Positions 24,309-36,460 of a stretch of 64,000 nucleotides of DNA are shown in pieces (positions within the stretch are counted from its first letter, which is position 1; every line of letters begins with the position of its first letter). The position numbers were made by a program, and so were the translations under genes. Under the pieces are notes generated by a model. That model worked only from the letters and a program-made list of their open reading frames with translations, was not told the origin of the DNA and did no database searches. The stretch covers positions 40,117,846-40,181,845 of the forward strand of contig OZ007575.1 in assembly GCA_963931925.1 (NCBI GenBank). Direction: 5' to 3'. This stretch comes from Onchidella celtica (lineage: Eukaryota > Mollusca > Gastropoda > Systellommatophora > Onchidiidae).

Positions 24309-25648
24309 TCAACGTCAGCGGGCTCAGATTTGAGACGCAGCTCAAGACCCTCAACCAGTTTCCCGAAACTTTACTAGGGAATCCCCAGAAACGAAACCGT
24401 TATTACGATCCCTTGCGCAACGAGTATTTCTTTGACAGAAATCGGCCAAGTTTTGATGCTATTCTTTACTTCTATCAGAGTGGCGGGAGGTTGCGGCGGC
24501 CTGTGAATGTCCCCTTGGATGTGTTTTCTGAAGAGATCAAATTCTATGAACTGGGAGAGCATGCCTTTGAAAGGTACAGGGAGGATGAAGGATTTATAAA
24601 GGAAGAGGAGAAGCCTTTGCCTCAAAATGAATTCCAGCGACGGGTATGGCTGCTGTTTGAGTACCCTGAAAGCTCAGCTGCAGCTAGACTATGTGCTATT
24701 TTCTCAGTAGTTATTATTTTATTGTCCATTGTTATATTCTGCCTAGAGACTTTACCACAATTTAAGCATTACAGGGTTATCAATTCTACGCTCAACGATT
24801 CTAAAGAGTCCATTGAAGAGGATGATATTCCTAAGTTTAATGAACCATTCTTCATCATTGAAACTTGCTGTATAATATGGTTTACATTTGAACTTTTGGT
24901 CAGGTTCGCATCATGCCCGGAAAAATTGGGGTTTTTCAAAAACATCATGAATTGCATTGACATCGTGGCCATCATTCCATACTTCATCACTCTGGGCACG
25001 GTGGTTGCGGACCAGAGCAAGAGCAATAATCAAGCCATGTCGTTGGCCATCCTCAGGGTGATTCGACTCGTAAGAGTCTTCAGAATATTTAAACTTTCCA
25101 GACACTCCAAAGGTCTTCAGATTTTAGGCCAGACCTTGAAAGCCAGCATGCGGGAGCTAGGCCTGCTCATATTCTTCCTTTTCATAGGTGTAATCTTGTT
25201 TTCCAGCGCTGTTTATTTCGCAGAAGCAGACGCAGATCAGACTCATTTCAAAAGTATTCCTGACGCATTTTGGTGGGCAGTTGTCACCATGACAACAGTA
25301 GGGTATGGTGATATGATGCCTATTGGAGTCTGGGGCAAGTTGGTGGGGTCACTGTGCGCCATCGCTGGTGTGCTCACAATTGCGCTTCCTGTTCCTGTAA
25401 TTGTATCCAATTTTAATTACTTCTACCATCGAGAAGGAGAAAGCACAGACAAGGGGCAGTATAAACATGTGCAGTCTTGCCCCAATTATCCTGAAAAGAA
25501 GGATTCTTATGATTCAGAATGTGGGTCAGATATTATGGAAATGGAGGAAGGTAATCACAGTACGCCATTAACAGAAAAGGTGAAAGAAAATCATGCAATC
25601 AAGGCAAATAATCCTGGCAGTGACTATGGTCTGGAAACTGACGTATGA
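24101..25648 (+). CDS. Voltage-gated potassium channel, Kv1 (Shaker) class, complete and intronless
   Basis: 515 residues forming one subunit of a tetrameric, plasma-membrane, voltage-gated K+ channel that repolarises neurons and muscle. Domain order: N-terminal tail 1-65; T1 tetramerisation domain ~66-160 ([18 protein letters not shown], then [20 protein letters not shown]); S1 ~197-215; S2 ~249-268; S3 ~283-299; S4 ~313-335 with Arg at 319, 322, 325, 328, then Lys331 and Arg334; S5 ~352-372; pore helix and filter with TMTTVGYGD at 396-404; S6 with the PVP hinge at 430-432. The S1-S2 loop has two N-glycosylation sequons (N228, N232). The C-terminus ETDV is a class I PDZ ligand for MAGUK clustering. 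Length and all hallmarks fit Kv1 rather than Kv2-4. The ATG at 24101 has strong Kozak context and an in-frame stop upstream at 24047. A coding region within a single exon is common in Kv1 genes. Nothing is missing or broken. Whether the N-tail acts as an inactivation ball cannot be told. Confidence 0.97.
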   Translation: MEVAMAGIEGNGGPAGYRDSYHSTQRPHLRSSNLPNSRSFPKLSEEDNANEDGMGAPGNDYDSCCERVVINVSGLRFETQLKTLNQFPETLLGNPQKRNRYYDPLRNEYFFDRNRPSFDAILYFYQSGGRLRRPVNVPLDVFSEEIKFYELGEHAFERYREDEGFIKEEEKPLPQNEFQRRVWLLFEYPESSAAARLCAIFSVVIILLSIVIFCLETLPQFKHYRVINSTLNDSKESIEEDDIPKFNEPFFIIETCCIIWFTFELLVRFASCPEKLGFFKNIMNCIDIVAIIPYFITLGTVVADQSKSNNQAMSLAILRVIRLVRVFRIFKLSRHSKGLQILGQTLKASMRELGLLIFFLFIGVILFSSAVYFAEADADQTHFKSIPDAFWWAVVTMTTVGYGDMMPIGVWGKLVGSLCAIAGVLTIALPVPVIVSNFNYFYHREGESTDKGQYKHVQSCPNYPEKKDSYDSECGSDIMEMEEGNHSTPLTEKVKENHAIKANNPGSDYGLETDV

Positions 25649-28420
25649 TATAGTGCCTCATGGAGTACTCTGAAATTATTTAATGAAAACTGCTCGGACA
25701 GTGTGAAGGGCATACAATGCACAGTCAGCAGGAAACTTGATGAAAAGGGAACCAGCAGACAGTAACTTGACCTTCATCAAGTATCTAGAATTTCTGCATG
25801 TAGATTTTTACCCTTGTTCTTTCCACAATTTGATGATACTCGTTCCCCAGTTTGGAAAACCAATTATCTTAAGGAAGCAGACACAGAACATAAAAAGACA
25901 AGGATTATATTCTTGCCATCAGAACTGCCTCTAATGTGCAGTTTTTTTTTATACCCGTTTTATCCCATGAATTATGACAACTCAATGTCTTAAATCTGAA
26001 ATCAAAGATTCACATCATTCATGAAAACAGCACAAAGGGATGATACGATTTTTACATCAGTTTCAAATCAGTCCCATGAATCCATGACACCAAGACAGCT
26101 GCTGAGTTGAATCTAACTTGAAATGCAGCTGTACAGGAATTTACTATTCTGAACTTTTTTATGGTGGACAAACATGGGAATTGAGTGAATTGTGGTGGTC
26201 AGAAAAGATACTCCTGGAATCTCAAGGTCAGTGAAACTGTGAGTGCTGCATAATCTGGAGATGGAAGTTATTACGGATGGTGTTTCTCAAGTCTGTTCTG
26301 CCAGAGCATTGCTTCTACTGCATGAACTTCTCACCTTCTTACCTCGATTGCCTGTTTCACTACCGTTGATTATTGTGATAAATACTTATGCTATTTGATT
26401 GACACTTGACACCAGTAGTTGTCATCTTTACCCCTGATTCTTTGGAGCATTCGCAGTATGACAGTAATGAGAGGTAAATGACTGAAAGCTCAATGAGTGA
26501 GATATGATGAATTTTCAACTTTTTTGGTCGATCCGCAATGTTTTTAGTACTACCTATGTAATATATATATATATATTGCATACACTTAGTCCTCTCCTCC
26601 CTGTGAATTATATTAACACTTTGATTTTCCTAGAATTCCAAGTTGTGTGATAGTGATCATTTTTCCATCTTTTTGTCCCCAATGTTTTTATAAGATATAT
26701 AATGAATGTCATCATTTTCTTTGCATGAACTATTCAAGCCAAAGCGATGTTATACAGATAAAAATGTGGATGGAATGTTCTTGAGCATTTTATCACTTGT
26801 ACAGCCATTACACATCAGATAATGAACAGTCACAGAAAGGCATTGACATAGATGTTATTTCATCATTTTAGTTTGTTCATTGTTCAGACAGAGGAGTGTC
26901 TGTGAATAGACATGTAGCATTGTTTTGTCAGCAAAACATGTATAAAGACAGAAAAGCAGATCTCTGCTATTGTGAAGAGATAATCTATGCACCACAGTAC
27001 AGTTTGGCCACTTTTCTTTCTGCCCTTTCTTGAAATTAACTCTTTATTCTGTTGAAATTCATTTGGCCACTGGAAAGTACCAAAATCATCATTTCTGTGA
27101 TCACTTTGTTGAAACAATGTCACTCTTGTTGTTGTCAGTGATATTTAGCTCAGTCAACTCTAGATTTTACTACTACCACTACCACTACTTTTATTACTAC
27201 TACTATTACTATTATTACTACTCCATTGTAGCCTTTTTCTCCTTATACCAGAGTTGCATTTGTGAATTTCTTCACACATCTTTATTGTTTCATTGTTTTA
27301 TAAGCAAACATTTGAGAATGAAACTCTGCGTCTAATTGTCAGTGAAGTTCACTGAATTCTGATTCATACATGCCGATGTGTATGTGTGTGCGAGAGAATG
27401 GTTCAGAAGTTGCAGATATCAATGCAGTTTTGTTAATAAGTTTGTAATAGAAGCACGCAGACAGTTTTACCATTATTCATCACATATTCCATCTACTGGA
27501 ACTTGTCTGCAAGATTTAAATCAACTAGCACATTTTAGTGGAGGAAGTTACAGTTCGGTTCAGTTGCCGCAGTTCCGCACAAAATTTGGTCAGCTAGTTC
27601 TGATGCACATCAGAAAACTAGTTTCAAGGAATAGGAGCTTCAACACAACAGAGTTCAACCCCTGGCCTTGAACTCCTTAAGGCCACAGCTCTTAAAGATT
27701 TCAGGATAACATCGGTCAGCTGTTTCAACACCAGGATTTACCTGACTGCATTGCAAATCCAGCCCCAGGACATCAGCACTGAAAGCATTTTTAGTGATCA
27801 GCCATCCAGCATGGAGCCGGTAAGGTTCTCTACCACAAGAAAGAGATCAGTTCAGATGGATTTTTCTCTGTGAGGAATCCCAAATATGGTTTTACTGCCT
27901 CAGCTGTTGTTGCGGCTGACAATTTCTGCAGTTCCTGGTTGGACAAGGTCTTCATGCCAGATCAAGTCTTTTGTTCAATGGTGAGTACAAACATGTAGTG
28001 TGTTTTGGCCATGGGAGGAGGGGGGATGTGTAATCTTGTAATTGTTTTTTTGTATGCTTGATCTCTTCCTTGGGTCGCCAATGACTTGTTTTCTGTGTTG
28101 TATCATTCCCAGTGTCTTCAAAGTTCAAACTCTAACTACTTCTGTTTAAGACAGTAAGCTAACACTACTAACAGTGTTAGTAACACCCGTCCCTATCACC
28201 AGCTCATTTCATACCATTCCCACCATCAGCCCTCATTGTAAACCAAGCTTTCTCTCTGAGATGGATTAAGTTTGGCTAGGAGCTCAATAACATCAACATG
28301 GGATGTAAAGTGTGCTGTCAAAAATTTTGGTTGTGTCAAAACTGGGCTTCGTAATTGGCGGGGGAGGGGGGGGCGTCACCAGAGTGGAGAGCTTTAGATT
28401 TTTTCACTGACGTGCCCCGC
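25649..28420. other. Kv1 3' untranslated / downstream region
   Basis: AT-rich sequence follows the stop with no clear AATAAA at a plausible distance, so the mRNA end is not placed. A (TA)n patch lies near 26560-26575 and an (ACT)n patch near 27168-27222. A short frame at ~27798-27999 (containing LYHKKEISSDGFFSVRNP and ending near a GTGAGT) looks somewhat coding-like, but it has no Met, no recognised domain and no confirmed acceptor. Confidence 0.4.
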
Positions 28421-31400
28421 TGTTGTGTATTCCTAGCCAAGTAGTAAACTGTAATGTGAACTTGCACGTACCAATACGATCCACCAACATCAAACGCTAT
28501 AAGTTTAGGAGATGCCAGTTCACAGCCTCAATTTATCATCAAGGGGGAAGTTTGTCCTTTACTCTGGGACGCACTTTCTCCACTGTAGTTTATTTGTGCT
28601 TTTTAGTTGACCCTGGAAGAGTGGATACTAGAGAACTATTGTTTGTCTATCATCTTTATGTACTACCCGTTTGTCATGTGTTGTCCTCTAATAGGAATCG
28701 GTTTGTTTTGAGCGAGAATATAACATCACTACTATTGCTAAGTTCTAGTTGCCTCTGATTTGCCGAGCACTGCTGTGCTAGAGTTGGTCTTGAGTGTTGA
28801 CCTAGCACTGTTAGTCAGGCTATTCTGTTTGTGTTTAATTTTTCGGGATTATTGCCATACTCAAACTGTGATACATTTATTGTTTATCCTTTTGACATTT
28901 ATTATATCCCCCATTTCCATATATTTATTACTGTATTATTCTCTTCTTCAACCTCATTGCGTCTACCATCCTCAATCACACGGATTTGTAACCAGCCCGA
29001 AATATTCAGTCTCTATCCCTCCTTTTCCCCTCCACACAGTCTTTTCACCAAAACATCGGGTTACAGGAGGCCGTGCATCGATCGGGGTCTGAGTGTCCCA
29101 TCTACCAGTGTAGCTTAGTGAAGTACTCACTTTGTCCCTCTCCCTATCGCCATTCCCTCGGTGCCTACACCCATGTCAAGCTGCTGGCAGCGTCACGCAG
29201 ACTGCTGAGATAGCACAGCAGCAGCGCGTGGAGGGCCCTTGGGAGCTCGGTATGATGACTTGGGCGGGAAAGATCCAAACACTTGTTGTATGGCGGTATG
29301 GAACTCCTAAGGTGATTGAGATGGCCAAGAGATCCAAAGAGGCGCTTAGAGAAGAGGATAAGTTATGGATAGATAGTTGGATTTATGACGACAGAGCGTC
29401 GAACTGACGTAATCACGAGTTGCGATAGAACTGGGCGACTTGGACGTCAGCAAGTATTCTAGAATTGGTGGATAGTTCGAGAAATGATCGAAGGTGGGGA
29501 TGTGAAGGTGGATGTTAAGTCGAAGGTTATGGTTTAACTTTTATATTATTAAGTATATAAAATGAATCCAGGTATTGGAACGAGAAGAAGCGGTGGTAGG
29601 TGACAGCTGAGGACAAAGTACGTATATGTAGTCCAGTGATGACAAGGAGAAGAAGAGAAGCGAATTGAATATGGGGAGAAGGATTGGGAGTGAAGAAAGT
29701 GCATTTGTTAGGGTCTTCAGATGCAAATGGTGAGCCATGAAATGGTTTAAATTGTGCACAGTGCTCTCTTTCTGGTCGTTTACCAGTACATTTCTGGGCA
29801 ACAAATGCAGGGAAATGAGATCCTCACCATCCCATTTCTTTCCATCTCTCCCATATTCCCTCTTTTTTCTTGTGTCTTTTGTTCATAGTGGAGCAAGAGA
29901 CCTCAAAACCTCGACATTTATGGATATAATATGAGGCTGTTGTTGTCGTTGTAGCAGTCGGTTTGCCTGTCAATTTCTTGCAAGTTGGACACGAGAATTT
30001 CCTGGAGTTGCTGGAGTTGTTTGGGACTTGTGAGACGAGATATACACAGAGGAAGGGGGTGGACAGATAGTGATAGAAAAGGATTAGTGCGGAGGGAGAT
30101 GGTATTATGAATCAATTGTGTGTTAGCTAGGACCAGGAGAAACGTCGGGAGTCTGGGAAATTATGAGGAGTGAGAGGGGGAAAAAATTCTGGAGATGGCA
30201 ATTTACATGACTAAGCAGACAGCAGGGGGTAGGTGTAGGCGGGCGGAGAAACTGGCTCAAGACTCCCGCGTTCCCTACCCAGGGCCGAAATATACTTAAT
30301 TTGGGTGACCCCCGCCATTGTTCCTTTAGAGAGTAGCGACAATGTAACAGAAAGGCAGTTTGTGTCGTGTGTTTGTGGAACTCAGAAGTTTGTCTCTTAC
30401 CACAAGCACGAGCCGATGGGCGTAAAATCCAGTCAAGAGCTTTTGTTTTTATTATTATTTGTTAATTTATATTTGACCATTCTTCTCGGGTGTCTCTTTT
30501 GAGCAAATTACAATGCAGTTGTAGTAATTTGTGCAGTGTTGCCAGTTTGTTTATGGAGATTTTTTACGCGATTTCTTCCTTTAAGGCCTAGCACTGTGTT
30601 CTTCCTTTCATAAAGCAGGATTTTAGTTTTGAACCTTGCTGAAAATTACTAATTGTGAAGGCGATACACGCACCTCTATACGTCGTAGTTGTAGTTTCTA
30701 AGGACAAAATATCATAGATCACGTCATTAACTTGTGTTAATGTGTTATGTATGCATCTTGCTGTCCTGTGCCAAAGTTCACAGAGCCAGGTTGTATGGTA
30801 ATCCTTATGGTCAATACCTGTCTTTGCCCCCCACGAAAATCCAGAAATGATGGTATGGCCCGTTTATTTGTATGCATGTAAATGTACCAGACAGCGGAAG
30901 TAAGAAGAGAACCAATATGGCATTGCAAGTAGTCAGACCACGCTGTAGGGGAGCCAGGGCAATACGGTATATGATCCCTGATCCGGGAATGCGAGATTGG
31001 TCATGTGCAGATAAATAGACATGCTGGGATAGGAAGTTTGGATTAAAAAGGAAAAATAGGAGGACCCGGGGCGATCGGGGGGAAGGGAGAGATTGATGGG
31101 AGATTGAGGAGATGCCGGCACAGTTGTCTGGTAAATCTGCCCTGACAGGCTGTCAGATTTGCATAGATGGGTATAGGCACTGAGAATCAGTCCAGTGTGG
31201 TCCAGCGTCACAATAACTAAGCAAAAATATCTCAGTCAATGTAGATGTAATATAAATATTATATATGTACGAGAGAGAAAGATAGCCATAGAGATTCAGA
31301 ATCAACGATTTACATGTTCAACAGAAATAGGAATAGAATGGAAACGCCCAAGGAGAGAAAGAAGATAGATCAGATTCGAGTAACAAGCCATATAACCCTG

Positions 31401-32250
31401 AAAAGCTGCTGTTTTTGACAGGGCAGTAAAGAAATATACGTCCCTGCTCTGTTCAATCTAGAAAAGGACACTGTTCGAGGATGGACAGGGCGCAGAAAAG
31501 CACGAGAAACAGTTTCCAGTGATAAAATGGTATATTCGTGAAGGAAAGAGTCGAACCCGAGGAGAACTGCAAAATTCGGAAAGCTGAAAACTGCCCGGTT
31601 TTTCCTATTCATTTTTGCTCTCCTTCGATTCCTTCAGTGTCTCATTTTTCACCCAGAGCTCGCTCTCTGGCTCGGTTTCTGCCCTGACTGCCACGAAGAA
31701 TGGCGAACTTGAGGCTGCTCGGTTATTCAAGAGCGGCCAGTGCTTCATCCCGAGGGAGAACGCATTCTGGGCCGGCAGAAAAGATACGTTGCTGATGTTT
31801 CATCCACTGACTTGATTTATTTTGGCCAATTTCATGGCTGCATTCCTTTTATGTGTTTTATTTCCATTATTCTGTTGATATGCACTTCACGCTGACCTTG
31901 CTCTTGCATTTAAACCATTCTTTCCTCGCTGTGAAATATTGCAGGGCCATCAAAATGCAATTCTGTGGCAACATTGAAAGGTGTTTTTTACAGCAGTTTA
32001 TCTTTGGTTTCATAGTTGTATGTCAGTTTATGTGTGTTGAGTCTGTTATAATGTAACATATATTGTATTTACAACTATGTAATCTGGCCTTAGCTTTTAG
32101 GATTGACATTAATTTGCTGCATTTTGTTAGGAAGGGAGGAGTTATTGTGATAGCTTTTTGCTGTATTGTTCTCAGATTACCGCGTTTGAAATGGCGAATT
32201 CCTAAAATTTGCAAGAATTTGGGAATGGCGCAAGAGTGATCAGCCAGACA
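28421..32250. other. Intergenic DNA with unrecognised short frames
   Basis: Several frames of 80-110 codons exist. The one at 29132-29407 (ending KLWIDSWIYDDRASN) has a mixed, protein-like composition, but no family, splice support or conservation can be shown. The sequence is otherwise unremarkable. Confidence 0.35.
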
Positions 32251-32257
32251 TACGTAT

Positions 32258-32510
32258 GCGATCTCAGTTCTTGTTTGTTCTAATTCCATTTTTTGTACAA
32301 CTGAGAGATTCGTCGTTAAGCGTTTGCGGCCTTAGTATTTATTGTCACAAGGAGTTAAAATAAATCCGAACTATGAAACAGCTTGATAAGTGCCACAACA
32401 CATTTTAAACAATTGTCAAAGAGTGCATTTGTTATAACTCTTTTACATACTAAAACATCTCCAGTTCTTTCAGAATAAGGAGATAAAACAAACAGGAACT
32501 AAGGTCGCGA
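32258..32510 (+). mobile_element. MITE family A, copy 1
   Basis: The left end GCGATCTCAGTTCTTGTTTG and the right end (reverse complement TCGCGACCTTAGTTCCTGTT) form long imperfect inverted repeats about 30-50 bp long. The ~253-bp interior (ACAGCTTGATAAGTGCCACA and so on) is shared with copies at 58586 (same orientation) and 62214 (opposite). No ORF. This fits a non-autonomous DNA transposon of unassigned superfamily. Confidence 0.75.
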
Positions 32511-33039
32511 TATTACATCTTTAGATTTAGAGGTCACGTATTAACTACAGTTGTAAGCATTTAGTTATGTGGCCAAGTCTGCAGTCGTATGGTACCGTAT
32601 TCAGGGACGGTCTGGCCAGTGCCCGAACAATGGCAGCAAATCAGCTCATAGCTCAGTGTAGAGAAAGAAAACAAAGACTGTCGGATCCGTAACTGTGTGA
32701 TCAGGTGTGAAATGTGCTTACGTCGGTTACAGTAGTCATATTGGTCGATCCAGTGGAAAAAGTAAAGTATCATCAACGCGTACTTCAAATAAGGCGTGGG
32801 GCAGATTTTCCGCATGCCATGAAACCTTTGTACGCACATGCATATATTGGAATCGTTGGTAAATATTGGCAAAGATCAATATATTATGAAGACCTATTAC
32901 CTGTAGAAAGATAAGCCGTAACTTTCACTCTCGCTTTTATTTCAAGAGTTGCGTTAAAACCAGCCCCGGCAAACGTCTCGTGGAATGAAGTTGAAGAATG
33001 TGTGTGGCAAAAGCAATGGCAAATAGTGTAGAAGACTTG
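32511..33039. other. Spacer between MITE A and SINE
   Basis: Nothing recognised beyond random short frames. Confidence 0.4.
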
Positions 33040-33413
33040 AGACGTGTTTAGCTCTTTATTTTAATAGGCTCGCTGCTCTTGGCATTTACACCTCACTTTT
33101 TCTTCTTTTGTTTTTTCTTGTTGTGGCAGAGATCAGTTTTTTTTAGAATTTTGCCGTGACAGCGACCTTGTATGGCCTGCTCTTCACGATTTCCAACTGC
33201 CAAGGTATCTTTGACGTGCACACGGGCCCTCAGAATCTTTCGTCCTTGTCCGAGAAGATCAGCTGCTCGATCATACCTACCATAGGATCAGGGACAGGAA
33301 AATATGAGAAAAATCCCAAAATTCCAACGTGCCTGGCCTCACCGACCGGGATTCGAATCCGATACCTTCGGCATGAGAGGCGAGCACTTTGCCTCCAGAC
33401 CACCGCGTCCCTT
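33040..33413 (-). mobile_element. tRNA-derived SINE, copy 1
   Basis: Read on the minus strand from ~33413, the element opens with a tRNA-like head: GGGACGCGGTGGTCTGGAGG contains an A-box-like segment, and GGATTCGAATCC ~35 bases later is a near-perfect RNA polymerase III B box. A ~250-bp body follows (TTGGCAGTTGGAAATCG and so on) and then a T-rich/CA-rich tail region. Copies at 46594-46841 and 60265-61003 share the head and body. It is a retroposed SINE depending on LINE machinery; a functional tRNA is excluded because the cloverleaf is not maintained. The SINE superfamily was not determined. Confidence 0.8.
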
Positions 33414-34387
33414 AAGACTTGAGACTTTTCTTCCCCCATGTCTTTTGTATGTTGATGTCGAGAGAGGAGTTTGGGTGTATGGCCAAAACGGGAAAGCAAT
33501 TATTGTTTCCGGTTACTTGCCAAGCATGGTTGTCTGTCTCTTTGACACATTTATATGGAGGAGGGGGGGGGGGTGGTAAAGTTCGTTGCTGAGAACACTT
33601 CGTGAGCGTTCTTCTTGTGATATTTTTATGTCCATTTGTGGTCAAGGTCAGCAAGTTCAGATTTGGCATTAATTGATGCCTTTCCGGCTGAGCGGCGACA
33701 GTTGGAGGCGCGCACTGCCACAGCTGTGTCGGTTGTGACATAATGTGCCAGAGTTGCATATAATATAGGATATCACCTGTATAGCACATGCTACATGAGA
33801 ATGAACTAGAACTACATAAAGAGCGAAACAATTCCACTGGACAGACAGGTAAATTAATATAGGTATTGTAATCTTTGTCAGTGATAATTATAATGAAAAA
33901 GATTATTGTCTGACATTTCATTACTTTCCGTGATATTTTTTTTATGCAAAATCACGGTATTCAGAGCTTCGAAAATCATGTAAAGCAAGATTTCACTTCC
34001 GACAGCACACGCCGTAGGAACGAAATTAGCCCAAATAACAAGAAAAACTACAGCGCTCATGAGATGCATTTTACAGCACCGGCCCCATCGTAAATATACG
34101 GCTGGTGATTTTTGTGCGCATTTTACACGTGCGGTTTCTTTTGTCCTGTGGAAGATAAATAGTGTCGCTCATTCACGAGAAGGTAATGAAACCTCCCATC
34201 CACTCGACACTGGGGAGCGATGCAGATGGGAATGGCAGGCGCTAGCTGTTTTTGTGATTGTGCGGATATGTGTGGGTGCGTTTGTGTGTGCATGTGTGGG
34301 TGCGTTTGTGTGTGCATGTGTGGGTTCTTGTTGTTGTTGTTTTGTTTTTTTTTTGTTCTTTTGTTTTGTTTTTTTTGTTGGTGTTGT
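33414..34387. other. Intergenic DNA with GT-rich tract
   Basis: A G run lies near 33560-33573, and a GTGTGCATGTGTGGGTGCG repeat at 34270-34325 is followed by T-rich DNA. No gene recognised. Confidence 0.4.
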
Positions 34388-34772
34388 TTTTGGAGGAGCG
34401 GATTTACCTCGATGTGTATTTAATTTGATTTGGAGGAATGGTGGGAGGAGCGGATTTACCTCGATGTGTATTTAATTTGATTTGGAGGAATGGTGGGAGG
34501 AGCGGATTTACCTCGATGTGTATTTAATTTGATTTGGAGGAATGGTGGGAGGAGCGGATTTACCTCGATGTGTATTTAATTTGATTTGGAGGAATGGTGG
34601 GAGGAGCGGATTTACCTCGATGTGTATTTAATTTGATTTGGAGGAATGGTGGGAGGAGCGGATTTACCTCGATGTGTATTTAATTTGATTTGGAGGAATG
34701 GTGGGAGGAGGAATGGTGGGAAGAGGAATGGTGGGAGGAGGAATGGTGGGAGGAGGAATGGTGGGAGGAGGA
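34388..34772. repeat. 52-bp minisatellite (6 copies) plus 15-bp derived array
   Basis: The motif GATTTACCTCGATGTGTATT recurs at 34401, 34453, 34505, 34557, 34609 and 34661, exactly 52 bp apart and nearly identical. From ~34690 the last part of the unit (GGAGGAATGGTGGGA) is repeated alone about five more times as a 15-bp array. Since 52 is not a multiple of three, the array cannot encode a protein repeat. Confidence 0.95.
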
Positions 34773-35525
34773 ATTTAGAAAACAAGAACAAAAATCTCTT
34801 TGATCAAAGGAATGGGGGAAAAAAAAAAACATCGTTTACATGAGCCAATGTGTTGTCAGGTGTAGAGAGCAAAGTATAATTGACAAGAGATGCATAGTTA
34901 GCCAGCAGCCAAGTAATTGCTGCAAGGAGCAAAAAGTTTTAAGTTAAGCGGGGGCTCAAAGATCCCAAGCTTTACAGTCGTTGTTGGTTTTTACCTTCCC
35001 AGCAAAGATAAAAGTTCCAGGGATTCGATAGCTTAACATGAAAGCGAACACCTGAATCCCACTTTCACTGATGGTTTTAAGTGTCGTTGAAATGTCTCAA
35101 CTCGTCACAGTTCATCGTGATAATCATAATCCGTCTTTTCTGTATTGAATATATTTTACTGTCAAGTCCAGTGCCACTCAAGCTGTATCAGAAAGTTCCT
35201 AACTTAAGACAAGGAGAATGCAATGTATTAAAAAGAAGGGGGGAAAAAGAGCTGGGGTTTGGAAACATTTCTTTGAGCTTCCAATAGCTTATTTCTCAGA
35301 CGACATCGAGATAGGCAGTGTACAGAGTTAGAGTTGGACGATTTGATGCACATCGATCTGTGTGTGAAAATAGTTCTGTATTTCTGATTTCTATGGGCAG
35401 TGGTCGGGAAGAAGGCATGTCAGCTTACCGAGTTACGCGAAGGTCGGAAGCAAAATAGTTTTAAAAGAACTGAGAAAAAAAAGAGGTGTCATAAGTGTGT
35501 CATTTTGGGATCTGTCTTTCGGCCG
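34773..35525. other. Intergenic DNA
   Basis: Nothing recognised on either strand. Confidence 0.4.
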
Positions 35526-35640
35526 CGGGTGATTGGTTTGCGCTTCTGGTAGGATCTCCTTCTGTCCTGTCATTCTATTGTATTCTGTCTATCGTCTCGA
35601 CGTGTTTTCTCCAGACTTAAACTCAAACTTTCAGTCCTTC
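35526..35640 (+). repeat. Dispersed repeat family B, copy 1
   Basis: The segment containing GCGCTTCTGGTAGGATCTCC and TTCTGTCCTGTCATTCTATT recurs with divergence at ~42275-42340, ~42445-42515 and 59355-59490. A TGTTTTCTCCAGACT-type stretch follows in this copy and in the 59-kb copy. No ends, inverted repeats or ORF identify the element class. Confidence 0.6.
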
Positions 35641-36104
35641 TTATCCCTTCCCTTTCCCCTCCCAATGGCGATTACAACCCCCAGATTTGGACCGCTAGCT
35701 CAGGCCAATTTGGTTAATCTGAAAGTATAATTTATGTCGTCACTGGTTTCTGTATTCCGCTAGGTAAATGTGCCACGTGGCGATCTTTTTTCTGTGTGAT
35801 AGCTGTGTTATAGTGTGACGTGGGTATGACACAGGCGGGGATTTTATCACGTAACTGTAGGATAATTGTTTACACCGCCTGCATTATTTATGTCAGTAGT
35901 TAAAAAGGTGAATGGTTTTCAATATCTGACTGACAGTATTGTTAGTCGAAATGGTGGTCCAAAAAGTGACGTCAGAACCAGCACTGTTGATAGTTGGTAC
36001 TTCGTAAAGAACATACCGGTAATCAAAGGCCTTTTGTTCAGGCCTAGTGGAGGGGAAAGAAAGTACATTCTTCTTCTTCTTCTGCGTTCTTCGTGTCAGA
36101 CTAT

Positions 36105-36460
36105 TTATATCAGGAGGCCGGTAGCCTTTATGAAGGATGCTGTGCTCCTGAGTTCCTCTGCTGTCCCATATAGCTTGGTGTGTAGTGCCGCACCTCGGGG
36201 CCAGCTGTTTTCCCTCTGTTCTCTGTATAGGGGGCATTGTTGGAGGACATGTTCTGCATTCTCTGGGCAGTTTCCACATGGGCATGTCTGTTTCTCCAAC
36301 CCTGAATTTTTTGTAAAGGTGCTGCCGGAGTCTGTTATGTCCTGTTCTCAGCCTAAAAATGATAGTTTGCTCCTTTCTGCTGAGCAAGTGTATCGCATCG
36401 TCTGTTACATGGCTTGGATGACTTTGTTTCCACTTGGATTTCAAGGCTGAGAAAGTACAT
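36105..36460 (-). pseudogene. LINE ORF2 C-terminal fragment, frameshifted
   Basis: One minus-strand frame reads HPSHVTDDAIHLLSRKEQTI and FRLRTGHNRLRQHLYKKFRV; a second, shifted frame continues CPCGNCPENAEHVLQQCPLY, then WPRGAALHTKLYG and FIKATGLLI, followed by a stop. Together these match the terminal segment of a non-LTR retrotransposon polyprotein family common in aquatic invertebrates, with its CxCG...H...C zinc-knuckle-like motif. The switch of frame near 36290-36300 shows the copy is dead. The RT domain proper is absent. Residues are described as found; the frame was not restored. Confidence 0.75.

Noticed and set aside
24374..25105. Minus-strand ORFs of 64-85 codons under the Kv1 gene
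   Set aside because: Antisense shadows of the channel coding sequence with no independent support.
29132..29407. 91-codon ORF with protein-like composition
   Set aside because: No family, no reliable splice or promoter evidence; kept only as a note in the regional entry.
33340..33413. Possible tRNA gene on the minus strand
   Set aside because: A- and B-box-like segments exist, but the stems do not pair as a cloverleaf and the sequence recurs with a common body; it is a SINE head.
33230..33579. Overlapping ORFs near 33.3 kb
   Set aside because: They lie in the SINE and its flank and share no protein motif; the open frames are fortuitous.
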